Source: Desmodesmus armatus | Taxonomy: Eukaryota; Chlorophyta; Chlorophyceae; Sphaeropleales; Scenedesmaceae | Assembly: GCA_007449985.2 (NCBI GenBank) | Contig: VIIQ02000001.1 | Coordinates: 1,111,501 to 1,175,500, forward strand | Direction: 5' to 3' | Length of the DNA: 64,000 nucleotides | Shown here: positions 46,852-59,350 of the stretch, piece after piece | Layout of the letters: every line of letters begins with the position of its first letter | Numbering within the stretch: the stretch's first letter is position 1 | Translations under genes and position numbers: made by a program | The notes under the pieces: generated by a model | Told to the model about the DNA's origin: nothing | Seen by the model: only the letters and a program-made list of their open reading frames with translations | Database searches by the model: none

Positions 46852-48700
46852 ATGGCAAAGTCCAAAGCGGTCAAAAGCCCTGCACAGAAGACCCCCACTG
46901 CTGCCGTGCGTGCCAGCCCCAGGGTGCAGCAGCAGCGCACACACAACGCAGAAGACCCCCAGCCAGCAAGCACACAGAAAGCCACACCAGCAAGCAGAAA
47001 GAAGCAACGAACAGCATCTCCACAAACCACACAACCAGCCAAGCAGAAACCCAGCCAAACAACCCCATCAGCAGCAGACAAGCAGAGCAGCAAGGCCAGC
47101 ATTCCAAAGGTCACGAAAGCCTCCCCTAGAAGGACGACACCCAGGCGATCTGCAGCAGGTGCAGCAGCTGGCAATGCAGCGCCTGATGCTGCAGCACAGC
47201 AGCCCAGCAGCGCCAAGAAGCACACAACAGCAACAGCAGCGGCAGCAGCTGGTGCCCCTAGTGCAACACCCCAGCAGCAGGCAGCAGCCAAGAGCGCCTT
47301 GGCAACACCAGCAGCAGCAGCAGCAGGTGGGACTCCTGCTTCAGGTGGTGTGAGTGGTGCAGGTGCTTCTGGCGGTGTCAGCAAGACATTCCAGAGGCGC
47401 CGCAGCTCTATGGCTGCTGCTGCTGTAGCAGTTACCCCAGCTACAGCAGAAGGAGCAGCAGCAGCAGCAGCCTCAGGGGGTGGGCGTGGAGGCACTGCGG
47501 ACCTTGGCAAGTGCAGCAGCAGAGCAGCAGCAGCAGCAGCGACTGCGCCACCTGCTGTAGGTGGCAAGAAGCGCTCCCGCATGCAGCAGGAACAGCAGCA
47601 GCAGCAGCCTGCTGACGTCGCACCTGCAGCTGCTGGTGCTGCTGCTGGGTCTGGTGCCGCAGCAGATGCAGCAACTGCCACCCCCAGGAAACGAGCAGCA
47701 GCAGCAGCAGGCAGCAGTAAGGCCGTGTCAAGCCCTGGTGTAGCGGGCAGTCCAGCACAGAAGCCAAGCAGTGCAGTCAAGCGCAGAAGGGCAACAATGC
47801 CAGCTTCACGTAAGTCGGAGGTCCAACCCCCAGTGCGCTTCAGCAATGTTTTCATGAGTGCCATGGGGTGCATATCGTTCCTCAGCAGTGGCTGTTGTCT
47901 GTTGTAGAGTTGTATAGAGCAGGTTCAAGCAACCATGAACAGTCAAGCCTCTAGAGGGCCCAACTAATGCTGTTGCATTGCTGGCAGGCTCCCAACATTG
48001 TGTGGTGCGCTGCTGTGTGCTGCTACGTGCTGCTGTACGCTGCTGTGTGTTACTGTTGTGCAGTTTCAGTCCATGCAGACCCTGAGGAGCTGCGCTTTTG
48101 GCAGGTGAGACCCCTGTAGCATCATGCCTTGCTGAGATCCCTTTTGGGGGGGGGGGGGGTGCTGTGCTACAAGTGGATAGATTCACCGCTGGGCAATACT
48201 CCCCACTTCAATGCGATGGTGGGTAGGTGTATGGAGTGCTGGGGGTGCACGGGTCAGCAGCGCGCAATGCAGAGTCATTGATGGAAGGTTTGGGGTGAGG
48301 TGGTCACAGCCTGTGAAACGGAGTGTTCGCCTTATTGGCTGTACTGTAGGGTTTGGGGCTGAGGGGGAGCGGGTCACAGGGCACCATGTGAATTGGTGCG
48401 GTGAGGGGATGGGGTTTGCATACCGCACATGCTGCTGGAGCAGCAGAGTGACATAAGACCCTGACATGGTGGCAAAAGTGGCAGGGAACAAGTCAGCATT
48501 TTCTATTCTTCAGAGGATATTTGGCGGGCTTGTTGGTGGCTGTCCTGTTGTGCCGCACCTGGCGGAGGTGTCAATAATATGCTTCACACAACGGGAACTA
48601 GTTGCGACATAGTAGTGACTTTGAGAGGATACCGAACGGACCGGTTCAGTCATATCGCAAGGTACACATCCCCCAGGAGGATTTGCACTCACAACTTCTG

Positions 48701-48738
<38 letters not shown>

Positions 48739-48791
48739 AGGAGGTTGATGAGGAGCAGCTGGCTGTGGAGAGCGGGTCTGCGTCAGACTGA
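46852..48791 (+). CDS. Basic Ala/Lys/Pro/Gln-rich protein with acidic C-terminus, probably nuclear
   Basis: 349 aa, three exons: 46852-47809, 48064-48104, 48741-48791 (TGA); phases 1 and 0 agree. Exon 1 is low-complexity, rich in Ala, Ser, Pro, Thr and Lys/Arg with clusters such as SRKKQR, KASPRRTTPRRS, GGKKRSR, TPRKRA and AVKRRR: histone H1-like or AT-hook-like DNA-binding character and good nuclear localisation signals. The end (HADPEELRFWQ, EVDEEQLAVESGSASD) is acidic and of normal complexity, so it may be a conserved interaction motif. An upstream in-frame ATG at 46840 adds four residues. I do not recognise the family. The antisense ORF of similar length (47873-46815) is the mirror of the same Ala/CAG bias. 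A CTG run forms the 3' end of the last intron (48703-48740). Confidence 0.72.
48150..48162. repeat. G homopolymer in intron
   Basis: Run of about 13 G in the second intron of the basic protein gene; a likely slippage and sequencing-error site. Confidence 0.8.
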
Positions 48792-49538
48792 CGGACTGTC
48801 TGAATGACTGACCGACCACTCGACTATGTGACCACAGGGATTGCCATATTCCTCAGCAGCTGCGGCACCTGTAGCAGCAGTGGGGATCAGCAGCATGCAG
48901 CTGTCAGCTTGACGCACATACAGGAGCGTACATTGCGCCTGGTGGTTGCAGGAAGCTGTGACATGCAGGCAGCGATGGTGGCGGCTGCTATTACTGCATG
49001 CACGCAATACATGTGCATTCGGCTGAGTGTGGGTTTGGAAAGGGTTCGACGCGCTTGGGAGGGTGTATGGGTATCAGGAAGTGGGGTGCGCTGAGCAGTG
49101 CCGGTGGTCGATGCACTTGTGAGAGCCCAGGCTTTTGTGTGGATGGTTCGGCTTATGCATGACTTGTGTCTTGCAGGCATGTGGCTGCCACATGCGCAGT
49201 TGCACAGCACGTGGCAGTAGTGTTTGGTGTAAGCTGTCTCTGCTGTTGTGTGCTGAAGGGAACCTGGGACCCACGGCAGCGCTCTGTTGGGCCAAGCATG
49301 GCCAGTGCACGCAGTTCGAAAGGTTGGGTCAAGCGCTGAGTGATGAAAGCCTTGATATTTCATATGTCAATCGTGTGTAGAGAGTACCCAGTGGATCAAG
49401 TGTAGAGAGTACCGCTTTGCGGAGATAGTAGCTCATGTTTCTCCGCAATTCCGGACTTGTCGAAGAGGATCAATCAGTCTGCTTCAAAAACATCCCCTTC
49501 ATAGTCTGACGGTGCTTAATGAGCACGAAACAGGAGTA
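48792..49538. other. Intergenic region
   Basis: No coding signal. Contains a short direct repeat of tgtagagagtacc (49375-49387 and 49401-49413) and leads up to the inverted-repeat element. Confidence 0.5.
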
Positions 49539-50206
49539 CAGGTGGGGGCCCCAATTTTGGGGTGGTCCAAAATATTGGTGCGTGCAGCACAGGCACCTTG
49601 GGGGCTTGGGAAATGAGACTAAAGCTTTTCAAAGGATCCTAAGAGACTTTGTGGATTGACTTTTGCTCGGGCCTTCACCAACTTTCTGGCTGTGGTGATG
49701 GTGTGCACAGATGGTAGGGCTGCTGTCTCAGCAAGTCACGTATGAAGGTTTCCAGCACGCAAAAACATCAACATACATGTGAAGAATACCTCCACAAAAG
49801 GGCTGGTGCGCAGGCATCACTTTCTGGGTGTGAGACAAATTGGTTTGATGACAGCCTGGTGTGTTGCTGCTGCAGCATGGCAGGTGTCACCAAACATCTG
49901 CCCCTACAACAGGGATGGGCGGGAAAACGCTCCATAGAACGTTTCTTGAATGTTTTTGGTACCGCACTGCATCCTCAGATGTCCCGTTTGGCAGCTCCTT
50001 GTGGTCGACCCAAAATTGGGGCCACAAAAGATGGCACCATCACACAACAGTAGCACCAGAACTTCACCAGGACCGTGAGCCAGGGTTCGAAAACTTGGAT
50101 TTGGGACGTTCTTCGATCACTAACTATGATTCAGTTTTGTTTTAGGGCTGCAGAGCCATGTTTGTTGACTTCCTCGAAACCACCCCAATTTTGGGGCCCC
50201 CACCTG
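49539..50206. mobile_element. Putative TIR DNA transposon or MITE with TA target duplication
   Basis: 668 bp bounded by terminal inverted repeats of 28 bp with two mismatches. The left end is CAGGTGGGGGCCCCAATTTT followed by GGGGTGGT (49539-49566); the right end is the matching inverse at 50179-50206. Both ends are flanked by TA (49537-49538 and 50207-50208), consistent with TA-targeting Tc1/mariner-type transposition. The interior has no transposase; ORFs of about 100 codons (49742-50053) show no DDE motif. Probably non-autonomous. It ends 12 bp before the palindrome in the gene B promoter. Confidence 0.75.
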
Positions 50207-50219
50207 TAATGGTCCATCG

Positions 50220-50245
50220 GTCAACGCTGCCGGTACAGCGTTGAC
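50220..50245 (+). promoter_or_regulatory. Palindromic motif upstream of Sushi/PAN gene B
   Basis: Arms gtcaacgctg (50220-50229) and cagcgttgac (50236-50245) with spacer ccggta, about 204 bp upstream of the gene B ATG. Matches the palindrome upstream of gene A. A TATA-like tttatataa follows at 50282-50290. Confidence 0.5.
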
Positions 50246-50448
50246 TGACAGTCAGTAGCAATTTGTTGCATGCACGTATGCTTTATATAATCACAATATT
50301 GTTGTGACATAGTGGGGAGGATCAACTGCAGTCTGTAGGCATCGGACACCAGGTGTGCTGCTGTTGCTGCTTGCTGCTTGAGCCAAACACAACCATGTAT
50401 GCTGCGCCTTACTAACAAAATTTACATCACCACTTTGCAGCTAAAATT

Positions 50449-53368
50449 ATGGAGGCTTCTTCTGAGGGTGTCGAGGTGCAAGTGGTCCTTGCTGGTCAAC
50501 AGAGTGCTGCTGCACAAAAGCTGGCTGACCAGGCTCCTGCCCAACAAGTCAACACAACACAGGCAAATGCACCTGTGTCTACCATCGACTGCACCAGCCC
50601 TGATCGTTGCTGGTCCAGCAAAACCTTATGGACAGCATTCGCACTGGGCTGGCTGTTTCCGCCCTGTTGGTGGGCAGCAGCAGCTGCTGGCTTAAAGTCT
50701 GGGGGTGACAGTCAATGCCTGGTGGTCAAACGCCGTGGTCTCAACCCTTCACAAACAGCAGCATGGCGTGCATCTGTGCTGATGTCCCTCCTGAGCTGTG
50801 TGGTGCTGGTGCTGGTCTTGTCCATCTACTACGGCCAGCCAAGCAGGCAGCAAGACGGTAAGCGGCCAGTATACCACCTTGGCAGTGCAATGCACATGGG
50901 ATGTACACCCAACAGCATATGTGATGCAGCTTCACAGTCTGATCTGCAGGTGTGTGGCGGATGATACAGCACCAAACTGACGCATGTTGCTCAGTGACAG
51001 CCCTGCCGCAGTGCATGATGCACCTGGCTGCCCATCCCCTAACGCACATGGGGGCATGGCATGCATTGGCAGCTGCAGCATCACCTGGAATCACGGGCCA
51101 ATACATGTCGGCCTTGCAGACTTTACAGACTTCTTTGGGGTCAACAAGGCTTGCTTGGCTGGGCGTAACCACATGCATGTAGCAGCCTGCCATGTGCTGC
51201 AGCCCAGCCCAGCAACCTCTGCTGACTGTGACAACCCTGCAGCAGGCATGAGATGCTCACATAAAGTGTCGTTTCGTTCTGGTCCTGCTGAGCACAGCCT
51301 CAACACACGCCTTGTTGCTGTGCTGTCTGCAGGGCCGTATTTCTTGACCCTCACTGGTCCTGCGGACGCCTTCCCTGACCTCAACAACCCCACCAGCAGG
51401 CGCCTGATTGCAGAGGCCGTGCACAAAGCACTCAACCTGGACAGCACCTACCCCATCCACAACATCCTGGTGTGGGTGCAGAAGCAGCAGAACCTAGGAC
51501 CCAACTTCAACTTTGCTGCACCCTCTCGACGCCGCCTGTCAGACACAGGGGACGCTCTGCTGTATGTGGTGGGGTATGCGCTTGTCAAAAGCCCCCAGCT
51601 GCCATCAGCTGTGCAGCCAGGTATCAGCATGGCAAGCAAGGAAGCCACAGAGCGGCTTGCAGAGAAGCTTGCCGACAGCGCCTTTTTGCCCAGTGAGGAC
51701 TTTGGGAGGCTGTCAGTTGGCCTGACAAGCTGGGGCGACAGTGATGCTGTGGTGCAGCACCTCAAAAGCACTGCAGGGCAGGGTGGCAGCATCCACCTCA
51801 CACCCATAGGTGAGTGGTGCCAGTCAGTGATGAAAACGTTAGCGTGTGCTTGGGCATCCGAGAAACGGAGGCGGCTGGTAGCAGCTGACGACAACCAACT
51901 GAATGCCTAGTGCGGCCCAGATTCCACTGCGGCGAGCAGGAGCTTCACGGCAGCGCAATGTGATGCAGTGCGGGCCCGGGATGGTTTTTACTGGCTGCCC
52001 CTGCCAAGATGTGAACAGCACTTTGATCAAAGCATGTCCAGACCATGGAGGACCACTTTGGTGCCAGACACAAGCTCTGCTTGTAGCTTCCTGCAAGGCT
52101 GTGGCAATCGGAGCAGCTTGTATTGTTTCACCAACTTGTCTGCATCTCAATGCTCTGCAGGCAAGAAGGACCCTGTTTGCATAGGCAACCCACAGCAGCC
52201 TGTCAACGGCAGCTTTGCGTGCCCCAGCCCTGCACTCCCTGGCAGCGTGTGTAATGCCACCTGTGAAGCTGGGTACGATGGCATACCATCTTCCACCTGC
52301 CAGCCGGATGGGACCTACAGTGCTGTGACGGGATCATGCGAGCTAATTGGTAGGTTGTGGGATGTGAAGGGGCAAGGGGTATGCTGCATACCGCAAGATG
52401 TCACCTGTCAGTCAACAAGCCTATCAGTGGTGCCACTGAAGCCTGCCAGTAGGTGCACCCACACGGTCACACTGACTGCCAGTGTGACAGTGTGTCGACA
52501 TGCTGACCTGTCTGCCTGGATGCCTGGTTGCATGTTTTGTGTTGGTGAAAGCCCTTGTGTCGGACTGTCTTGCAATCACCGATGTGTGTCTGCCATTCTG
52601 GTCACTACCTCCGCTGCTTGCAGTGTGCACAGGCGACCCGCCGCACCCTGGCAACGGCAGCTTTGTTGACTGCCTCAGCCCTGCACGCCCTGGCAGCGTA
52701 TGTAATGCCACCTGCGATGCCGGATACGCTGGTGTGCCTTCATCCACATGCCAGCCAGATGGCACCTACGGTGATGTGACGGGATCATGCGAGCTGATAG
52801 GTGGGTGTGTTTGCAGTCGCTGCGCGGCGGAGCCGGGAATGAGCAGATGTTGCAGCCTGCTCGTGGCGCACCAACAAGGCCACACGGACTGTTGACATGC
52901 TAGGCAGTCGGCCTGGCTTGATGTTTGCAAGCTTTCTTGTCTTCAAGGCCGACGCGTTGCACTGCATTGCAATCACTGATGTGTGTCTACCGTCGGGGTC
53001 CCTGTTTCCACCTCTGTAGTGTGCAGAGACAATCCGCCCCAGCAGCCTGTCAATGGCAGCTTTGCGTGTCCCAGCCCTGCACTCCCTGGCAGCGTGTGTA
53101 ATGCCACCTGTGGCGTTGGGTATGCTGGTGTGCCATCTTCCACATGCCAGCCGGATGGCACCTACGGCGCTGTGACGGGGTCATGCGAGCTGATTGGTGA
53201 GTAATGGGGCCCCCTTTTCTGAATACTGGGTACTCAGCTAGCAGCTGCCCTGCCTACGCTCAGACGGTGGCACACGTGTGCCATGCATGTTACCTACTGG
53301 TGCATCTGTTGAGCACGTCAAGTATTGCTGCCACGCTGACTTATGAGTCAGTGGTCATCGGGGCCACG

Positions 53369-53411
<43 letters not shown>

Positions 53412-54784
53412 CTTGCTTGCTTGCTTGCTTGTGGTAAAGCACTCCCAATACTATTGGTAGTACCGCAATCGACCCACTGCCAGTGGGAGGATGGCGAGAG
53501 ATCCACATGACGTGTGATTCTTATTGGTTTGACACTGATTGATTGGTTGATTTTCAACGATGCTGCTGCTGGCAGTGTGCACAGGCAACCCACAGCAGCC
53601 CGACAATGGTGGCTTTGACTGCCCCAGCCCTGCACTCCCTGGCAGTGCTTGTAATGCCACCTGCAATGCTGGGCACGCTGGCGCACCCTCTGCCACATGC
53701 CAGCCAGATGGCACCTACAGCGCTGTGACGGGAGCGTGCGAGCTGATTGGTGCGTTGCGCAACCATACAAAGTCGCTGAGTGATGCCAATTTGACCCTGT
53801 GGATAAACAGAGCACAATGCATGTGACCTAAATCTCAGCGCGTCATCTCAAACCCTACAGGTCTACATCTGTGTGCCTGGATGCCTGTCGGGCATCATAA
53901 CGTGATCATGTCATTATGAGTCATCATGAGTGATTCCAGCCTGAGATTACTCATCCATATGCACATGTGGTGATGTTGTTGCTCGCAGTGTGCACAGGCA
54001 ACCCGCTACAGCCCACCAACGGCGGCAGCTTTGATTGTCGCAGTCCTGCATATCCTGGGAATGTGTGTGGCGCCACCTGCGACGCTGGGTATGCGGGCAA
54101 CCCTATTGCTCAATGCGAGTCGGACGGGACCTGCAGTGCTGTGACTGGAGCATGCGAGCCGATTGGTGAGTTGCAAAAGGAGTCGAGCATCATCAGCAGT
54201 GTGACAGCAGTGTTGTCAAGATAAACGTAATTATCTTGTGGCCCTACGCTGTGCAGGCTACACAACAGGCAGCAAGGGGTGGTATCAAACCAAACTGTTA
54301 CTAACATAGTACATCCCATGTATTTGAATTTGTACTGATTTGGTTTGACATGACAACGCGATGACATGAAAGACACCAGCTGTGCTTTCATGTGCCTGAT
54401 CAGCACAGTGTCTTTGTCGTCCTGCCGCGACCCTTTGTATGGGCGTATGTGCCCTTGCTGGTGCTCCTGTTTGCAGTGTGCAGGTTGTCCCCGAGCAACC
54501 CGGCGCTTGATGGTGCCATCTTTGTGTGCCCTAGCACAGCAAACCCAGGAAGCGTATGCAACGCCACGTGTGACACCGGCTATGCACCTGCAATGTCGGG
54601 TGCGCCCTTTGCCACCTGCCAGTCGGATGGGACTTTCGCTGTGACGGGATCGTGCGAGCGGATTGGTAAGTTGCGCAACCTTCGTCACGGCTTGCGGCAG
54701 CTCTGAAAACAGTGGCTGTTGAGTTCGGGATGCCAGTTTGCTGTCAAGTTGGCCTGCCTGCCTGCCTGCCTGCCTGCATGCATG

Positions 54785-54836
<52 letters not shown>

Positions 54837-56671
54837 ATGACTAGATTACCCCCTTGCACCCTGCCGCAACCTCTTCCATATACGCAGCATGCTGCACTTG
54901 TTGCTGCTGCTTGTAGTGTGCACAGGCAACCCTCCAAGCCCTCCAATCGGCTGGTTTACCTGCTCGCTGGGACCCCCTGCGCCAGTTGGCAGCAAGTGTA
55001 CTGCCACATGCCCGTTCGGCCATGTGGGCGCACCGCCACCTTCTGCCACCTGCCAGCCAGATGGGACCTACAGTGATGTGACTGGAGCATGCACTCAAGA
55101 CTGTAAGTATTTTCACTGCTGAGTCAGCAGCGGATCAGGCTTGACATGCAACATGCCAGCTGATCCCTACAAGCTTGCATGGCAGCCATCTGCATGCACT
55201 ATCGGGAGAAGAACTGCAAAATGACTTGCAGATGTCTAGTTGGCACTAGTAGGCCAGGGCATTACTTCATATGTCAGTTCAGACTATGCAGTTGGGCATC
55301 TGGACATTCATGAGGCTAAACCCTGATCATGTGCATGGGGGGAATCATCATGAGGAGGGGAGGAGGTTATGAATTCTGCCACGGCGTGGCCTTGTGCAGG
55401 CGATGCTTGCTGCATAGCTGCTGGACTTTGCGACGAGTTGTACCTGCTGCCGACTTTGCTTGCATTGTTTCCTCTGCACAGGCAATGAATCAGCAGCACC
55501 CGTGACTGCTGTCACCATCCTGACACATACCAACCTGCCTGGTAATGACATCCCACACCCCAGTGTGACGGCACCAGCTCCCTGCGGTATGGTGGCCAAC
55601 AACGTGGAGGAATGCATCCAGCTTTGTGCATCAAAACCCTTCTGCAAAGGGTTCACTTACCTGCCATCAAGTTCAAGTTCAAGTTGCGTCAATGCTTGCT
55701 TTTTGAAGAAGTCCCCATCACACGGCATCTGGGTGCTAGATAAGAACACCTCTGACGCCACTGTCATGGCATCTACAAGTGGAATCATGCCGATTGTTGT
55801 GGCGGACGCGGAAAAGCGCGTCAACTATGACTACCCTGGTTCAGATCAGTCGGTTCACAACTGCCCAGGAGACACTGGGTCATTATCCGACGGCCTCACA
55901 TACCCCAATATGACTGCAGAGATGTGTGCAGCAGGCTGCGCCCGGCGGGCTTCAGCCGGCTGTAGAGCATATGCCTACATAGCAGAGCCTGTGAATGGAT
56001 TATGCCGTGGATGCTACCTGAAGAATGATGTGCCACCGCTGGAAATGGTACCTGGGATCACTGCTGGCGTGGTTTCTGGTGAGTTTTGCTGCCTGTCACA
56101 GGCCTGTAGCACAGGCAGTCACGGCATTGCATGCAGTTATAGAACCCACACAGGCCTGCCTACTGGGCATTTTACGCAGCACAACATGTGCGACCCTGCT
56201 TTTCCAGCTACATCATGTTATAGGCGCCAAGTCAGCCATGTGTGTGCGCATCCTGGCCATCAGGGCTGCACTTTGTGCCATCCTTGCTTCTTGAGTGTCT
56301 CTGTGCCGCCTGCAGGGACGCGTGCCACCTACAGCCACCTGGTCAACAGTGACTTCAATGTCAGCACAGACATCCAATCAACAGCGGCATGCACATTCAG
56401 TGGTACCCTGGAGCAGTGTGCCAGCCTCTGTGCTGACACACCTTCCTGCACGGCCTTCGTGTTATCACCCGACAACCCCTTCTTCTCTGCTGTCAACAAA
56501 TGCACCACATATTGCGTGCTGAAGTCCTCAACTGACGGCATCATCGTTCCGCGTGCTGGTACTGTGGCAGCAAGACTGGCGCCTTGCGGTAATGGGGTCA
56601 AGGTACGCTGCCTGCCGTCACCGGTGCAGTGGGACAGGACCGAGGGCGTTTGTAAAGTGGCACTGGGTTGA
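50449..56671 (+). CDS. Sushi (CCP)/PAN repeat surface protein, gene B
   Basis: About 1115 aa, 11 exons: 50449-50857, 51333-51809, 51921-52349, 52624-52800, 53020-53196, 53576-53749, 53989-54165, 54477-54665, 54917-55102, 55482-56078, 56316-56671 (TGA). All introns are phase 1. Residues 1-137 hold a hydrophobic Trp/Cys stretch (about 59-82, GWLFPPCWW) and a strong membrane helix (about 108-129, VLMSLLSCVVLVLVLSIYYG) with no signal peptide, suggesting a type II anchor with everything after it outside. Residues 137-295 form a conserved but unrecognised domain; 296-375 are Cys-rich. Seven Sushi modules follow (about 376-798), each of the form C.GNP..P.NGSF.CPSPALPG, then CNATC..GYAG.PS.TCQ.DGTYS..TG.CELIG. 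The last two exons carry about three PAN/Apple-like modules (C..LCA..PFC, CYLKN, CASLCADTPSC). Both module types bind proteins or glycans elsewhere; the ligand here is unknown. TGTAA at 56785-56789. Confidence 0.87.
53370..53432. repeat. (TGCC)n/(TTGC)n microsatellite
   Basis: Tetranucleotide run in the gene B intron between the third and fourth Sushi exons; TGCC units pass into TTGC units. A second, longer TGCC run lies at 54750-54837 between the sixth and seventh. Confidence 0.95.
54750..54837. repeat. (TGCC)n microsatellite
   Basis: Nearly pure TGCC units with a short gcatgcatgcc interruption, in an intron of gene B. Confidence 0.95.
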
Positions 56672-57560
56672 CTTGGCTGATCCCTGCCTGCAGCTACGGC
56701 TGCGCTGGCATGCTGCCGGCATGACATGGACTTCAAGTCCAAGTTGGTGTGTGCAGCGTTTCTGACCCTGCCGGTCGCAGATTTTGTAAGCCTAGCCAAG
56801 TGTTGGATGTATGGAGTTTGCTAGCAACTAGTACTGGTACTTTACTACATGCCTGATTCAACATGTGTTACAGGACAGCCAAGCATGGGGACGCATGCAA
56901 AAAAGCTTGCATTCGCCCCCATGCAGCATGAACAGCACCATGTCAGCAGGTGTGTTCAACACAGTGCAAGTTTCACACAGATGGATGTGGCTGGCTGTTG
57001 TTGTTGCTTTGAAAGCTATTGGTTGTCGGCAGAGAATAGCCTTTCCTTCAAGTAGCCGCGGCGGCACACAGGATTTAAAGGGAGTGCGGCACCGTGCCGC
57101 ACTACTGGCAGTTGTAAGGCTTGCTTGTATCGGTTTCAGAGACATTGCAATGATGTCTGGCATTCATGGTTCGCATGGATGGGGGCGTGCTTGACCTGCT
57201 GCACTGCAAGGTTCACTGGCAGCACCACGAGGTGCTGCATGTGTGTTGTGCTTGGCATGTAGAGGATTTCTTTTCAACACAAAGATGTGTTGCCTGTGAC
57301 AAGGTTTGACAATAAAGCGGTCATGTGGTTGCCAGGTGGGCTGTGCCAGACTCCAATGCAGTGCCGCATGCGCCCGAAGCACCCCCCCTGGCTGCGTTGG
57401 CAAAATTCTGACTCTTTTGATGGAGGATGCCAGCTGTGCTGGTTTATCGGTGTGTGATGTGCCAAATAGAGTGAGGCTGGCAAAAGCCTCTGCACCTTGT
57501 GCTGATCTTGTGTCATCTCACTTGGTCCCAATGACTGATCTGCTTCTTGGAACTTGTCAC

Positions 57561-57915
57561 AGCTGGCGTAAGCCATTCCTGTGTCCCTGCTGATCAACTT
57601 GTTTCACAGCCGGCATGGGCTGAATGCTTGGGGCAGGGTTGTCAACCCTGCTTTGGGACATGGCATGTTGTGAGTTCACTTTGATGGGTGCAATCTCAGC
57701 TGATTGACCTGTTGGACAGCTGGTACCGGCTTCTCTTAGCTGGCGTAAGCTATTGCTGTGTTTTGCTGATCAAACTGTTTCACAGCCAACAGTGGCTGTA
57801 TGCTTGAGGCAAGGTTTTCATCCCTCAGTTGGGACATAACTTGCTGTGGGTTCAGCCTGATGGATGAGTTTCAAACTCAAAGTTTGCAGCTGATTGACTT
57901 GTTTGACAGCTGATG
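57561..57915. repeat. Imperfect tandem duplication, about 178 bp x 2
   Basis: Both copies contain agctggcgtaagc, ctgatcaa.ctgtttcacagcc, a gggacat segment and agctgattgac. They have diverged by substitutions and small indels. Confidence 0.7.
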
Positions 57916-58334
57916 CCTCCCAGAGCACGACTGTGTTTGCTGTAAGGTATGGTGCACAGTACTGGCCTGACATGTTGTGGAGCCAGCTAGAGAAGAGAGC
58001 TTACCGCTGGACTGGACTGCACCAATGAAAGAGGTTATCAGTGGACTGGCTGTGTTACTGTTACTGTTACATCGGTACATGCTGCGGCTGGCACTATTTT
58101 ACATGCTGCCGTGTTACATAAGACAGCCCAGTGTCACACTGTAGCATCTGTAGCGCTGTTTGTTGATGCAACTCATCTAGTGAATGCAGCTGTCTGTTTT
58201 TGTAGGGCATAATGCAGCTGTCTTGTCGGCAGTTGTTGTGTTGGTGCATTTTGCACTAAATTGGTGTTAGGAGGAGTTGGGGCTGTTCAGCGTATGCTGG
58301 AGAGGCTACTAACGGTGATAACCGCTTTAGCTGC

Positions 58335-58370
58335 ATAGCTACAGGTGTAACTTTGATTTGATTTGATTTG
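58335..58370 (+). repeat. LINE 3'-end remnant shared with 26561-26596
   Basis: Exact match of catagctacaggtgtaact plus ttgatttgatttgatttg to the 3' terminus of the LINE in gene A. Upstream sequence is not similar, so this is a very short 5'-truncated copy or a related short element. Confidence 0.6.
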
Positions 58371-59350
58371 AGTTGTCACATACCACCAATGCTGAGGAAT
58401 CATCACCGTTCAGCAGTACAGCATGTGGTGATCAGTGCTGTTGCCTCTTACTGTCCAGCATGTCTTGGAAAAGTCAGACCGATTACTGACATTAGATGTC
58501 AGTGAGTAACCATGTTGCCACAGGGCAAATTGATACCTGGCCTTGTCCGCTTTTGTGGCTGTGCAGCAATCGTGCAACATACAATTCACCACAGAAGGAC
58601 ACACAATTTTACCACAGAAGGCAGCAGCAGCAGGCCATGGGAACATACGTTGTGGCAGCAACTACACCCGGATGCACATGATGACAAAAAATTATGGAAG
58701 TGGGCAGTATCACAGCCCAAACATGTGTATGGTAGTGCAACAAAAAACACTCAGGTAGTGCAACAAACATCACTCAGTGTGCTGGAAGCACAAAGCATGT
58801 GTATGGTAGTGCAACAAAGAACACTCAGGTAGTGCAACAAAGAACACTCAGTGTGCTGGCAGTGTGCTGGCAGCACGAAGATAGAGAACAAGGCAAGGGA
58901 GGCTGCAGCAAGCCCTGCTTGACAGGTCATGAAGATTGGCCAAACTACACTGATTGGCCAAACAATCAGTACCACAGCTGCTTGCCAGCCTGTCATGATG
59001 ATTGGCCAAACAATAAGTACCATAGCAAATTGCAGCGCACTTTCACTGCTGACTGCAGCCTGATCAGCCTGCTCATGAGCAAATCCATCATGACACACAA
59101 GAACAGACGTACTGCTGAACCAGTGATCAGACAGCACGTGGTGCCCGGTGAGATTGAGCACACTGCTAGCCTAGCAGTGGCCTGAGGCGACTGTGGCACT
59201 GTCTGATCGGGTGGGTTTATCACTGAAATGAGCCCAGCATACAAGCAAGTAAAAACCTCAGCCGCAACAAACTTGTAACTGAATTATCAGAGGCCCACAG
59301 AACATGCACTTGGCAAACATACCACTCCAACACAGTGTCCCTCAACCAGC

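Larger units (their letters stand above)
56672..59350. other. Intergenic region between gene B and HSP20 copy 2
   Basis: About 2.7 kb, equivalent in position to 17601-19951 on the other arm. It contains two imperfect copies of a roughly 178-bp unit (57561-57738 and 57739-57915), LINE-tail remnants at 58054-58071 and 58335-58370, a local repeat of gtgcaacaaagaacactcag (58735-58850), and three gattggccaaac motifs near 58933, 58953 and 59000. No gene recognised. Confidence 0.55.

Noticed and set aside
46815..47873. Long antisense ORF (352 codons) opposite the basic nuclear protein
   Set aside because: Its Ala/Leu/Cys composition mirrors the CAG/GCA bias of the sense gene, and the sense strand has matched splice sites and a phase-consistent end.
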